From positions 1-64,000 of the forward strand of contig JAXRKN010000019.1 in assembly GCA_038502055.1 (NCBI GenBank): 64,000 bases of DNA, given 5' to 3'. The notes beneath the pieces were generated by a model. The model made no database searches and was not told the origin of the DNA. It saw only the letters and a list, made by a program, of their open reading frames with translations. Position 1 is the first letter of the stretch. Every line of letters starts with the position of its first letter. Both the position numbers and the translations under genes were made by a program. This stretch comes from Tanytarsus gracilentus. Taxonomy: Eukaryota > Arthropoda > Insecta > Diptera > Chironomidae. Of the stretch, positions 63,298 through 64,000 are shown in pieces.

Positions 63298-63833
63298 ATT
63301 TTGATAGCAAAAATCCCCAAAATACTATAAATAATTCCGACACTCTCAAAAGTAACCAAGATGACTCTAGCTCTAATGCCAAATTAAATTTTAACATAAA
63401 TCAACAAATACCCGATGATCGCATCGCTACAGAAATGCCAAAAAATTATCCCTTAAGTCCTTTCGATAGCGCCAACTCAACGATAATGCGCTCAAAGCGC
63501 TTCGCCGACTTCAAATCCGATAAAAATGTCGATGAATTTGTGGTCGACGAACCTTATGCCCTTCCACTTCGTCCCATTTTGCGAGGGCCCTTCGAGGCGG
63601 ACGAACAGAATCTCGACGAGGTGTCGGTGATTTATGTTGAGCCACACTCGAAGATTAAACTCAATTGTGAGGTGGATTTAGACGTTCAATCGAGTGTATG
63701 GCTAAAGGATGGTCAAGTTGTTCAAATGGTCGAGTCGGAGAGGTCAATGGGATCGAGATTTATAAAAGAGCCGAGAGGTGGTTTGTCCATTATCAATGTC
63801 ATGCTCGAGGATGATGGATTTTGGCAGTGCGAG
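63298..63833 (+). CDS. Third coding exon: furin-type site and immunoglobulin domain of a secreted or membrane protein, partial
   Basis: The exon runs from acceptor TTCTCATTTCAG (63,297) to donor GAG|GTGAGT (63,834) and keeps the frame of the exon before. It starts with a polar segment rich in Asn, Asp and Ser. RSKR follows at 63,489-63,500 (about residue 182-185 of the predicted protein), a furin-type cleavage consensus. Then comes an Ig domain: first Cys in IKLNCEVDL (codon 63,666-63,668), the core Trp in SVWLKDG, and the second Cys in LEDDGFWQCEV (codon 63,828-63,830), which is the D-x-G-x-[YW]-x-C motif. Ig domains of this sort serve in adhesion and synaptic proteins. The gene was not recognised; a Hikaru-genki-like secreted protein is one untested idea. 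The rest lies beyond the window. Confidence 0.8.
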
Positions 63834-63869
63834 GTGAGTTCAAAATAATTAAAATAATATTATAATTAA

Positions 63870-63925
63870 TTTTGTTATTATTATTATTATTATTTATTAT
63901 GATTATTATTATTATTATTTTTTAA
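63870..63925. repeat. (ATT)n microsatellite in the following intron
   Basis: TATTATTATTATTATT runs broken by TTTATTATGATT, then continuing as AT-rich DNA to the window end. Simple repeat, no further feature seen. Confidence 0.9.
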
Positions 63926-64000
63926 TTAATAACCTTTAAAAAATTATAATAATTTATTCATTTTTAATAATAATAAAAATAATGAATAATAATTAACCAC

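Overview
This window is strongly AT-rich animal DNA, most likely from an insect and possibly a nematoceran fly. That rests on the AT content, GTGAGT/GTAAGT introns, an Inr/DPE-type core promoter, a trypsin fragment of insect character and the mix of transposons. No database search was possible, so the species guess is inference.

Positions 1 to about 12,530 hold one large Helitron/Helentron-like rolling-circle transposon. It is read on the minus strand and runs off the left edge. In reading order it shows: an N-terminal block of nearly identical 44-residue basic repeats; a Cys-rich DUF6570-like region; a first USP-like (ubiquitin protease fold) module; a HUH replication initiator; a PIF1-type helicase; an endonuclease/exonuclease/phosphatase (EEP) nuclease; a second USP-like module; and a third, decayed USP-like copy at the window edge. 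Single-base frameshifts, mostly in A/T runs, break what looks like one giant polyprotein. Upstream of it lie a 22-bp repeat, a 120-bp minisatellite, an 8-bp microsatellite and a short terminal-type hairpin.

Positions 12,530-30,940 are mostly non-coding. They contain a 176-base pure A tract, a 58-bp retrotransposon tail inside a 25-bp duplication, a truncated three-exon trypsin-like fragment at 21,152-21,736 and a minisatellite near 29.2-29.6 kb.

From about 30.9 kb to the right end I infer one plus-strand host gene. It has a candidate Inr/DPE promoter at 30,947, a 5'UTR/signal-peptide exon ending at 42,267, a 20.6-kb intron, and two coding exons at 62,839-63,108 and 63,298-63,833. Splice phases are compatible across all three coding exons. 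The product would be a secreted or membrane protein with a low-complexity region, an RSKR furin-type site and an immunoglobulin domain that continues off the right edge.

The large intron has collected mobile DNA. A 1.54-kb insertion with a 36-bp target duplication and an (ATCT)n tail lies at 47.7-49.3 kb. A 3.7-kb terminal-inverted-repeat element built of GAGCTC-rich repeats lies at 54,969-58,674; it carries a nested hAT-like element with an 8-bp target duplication, a long palindrome and a tRNA-like sequence.
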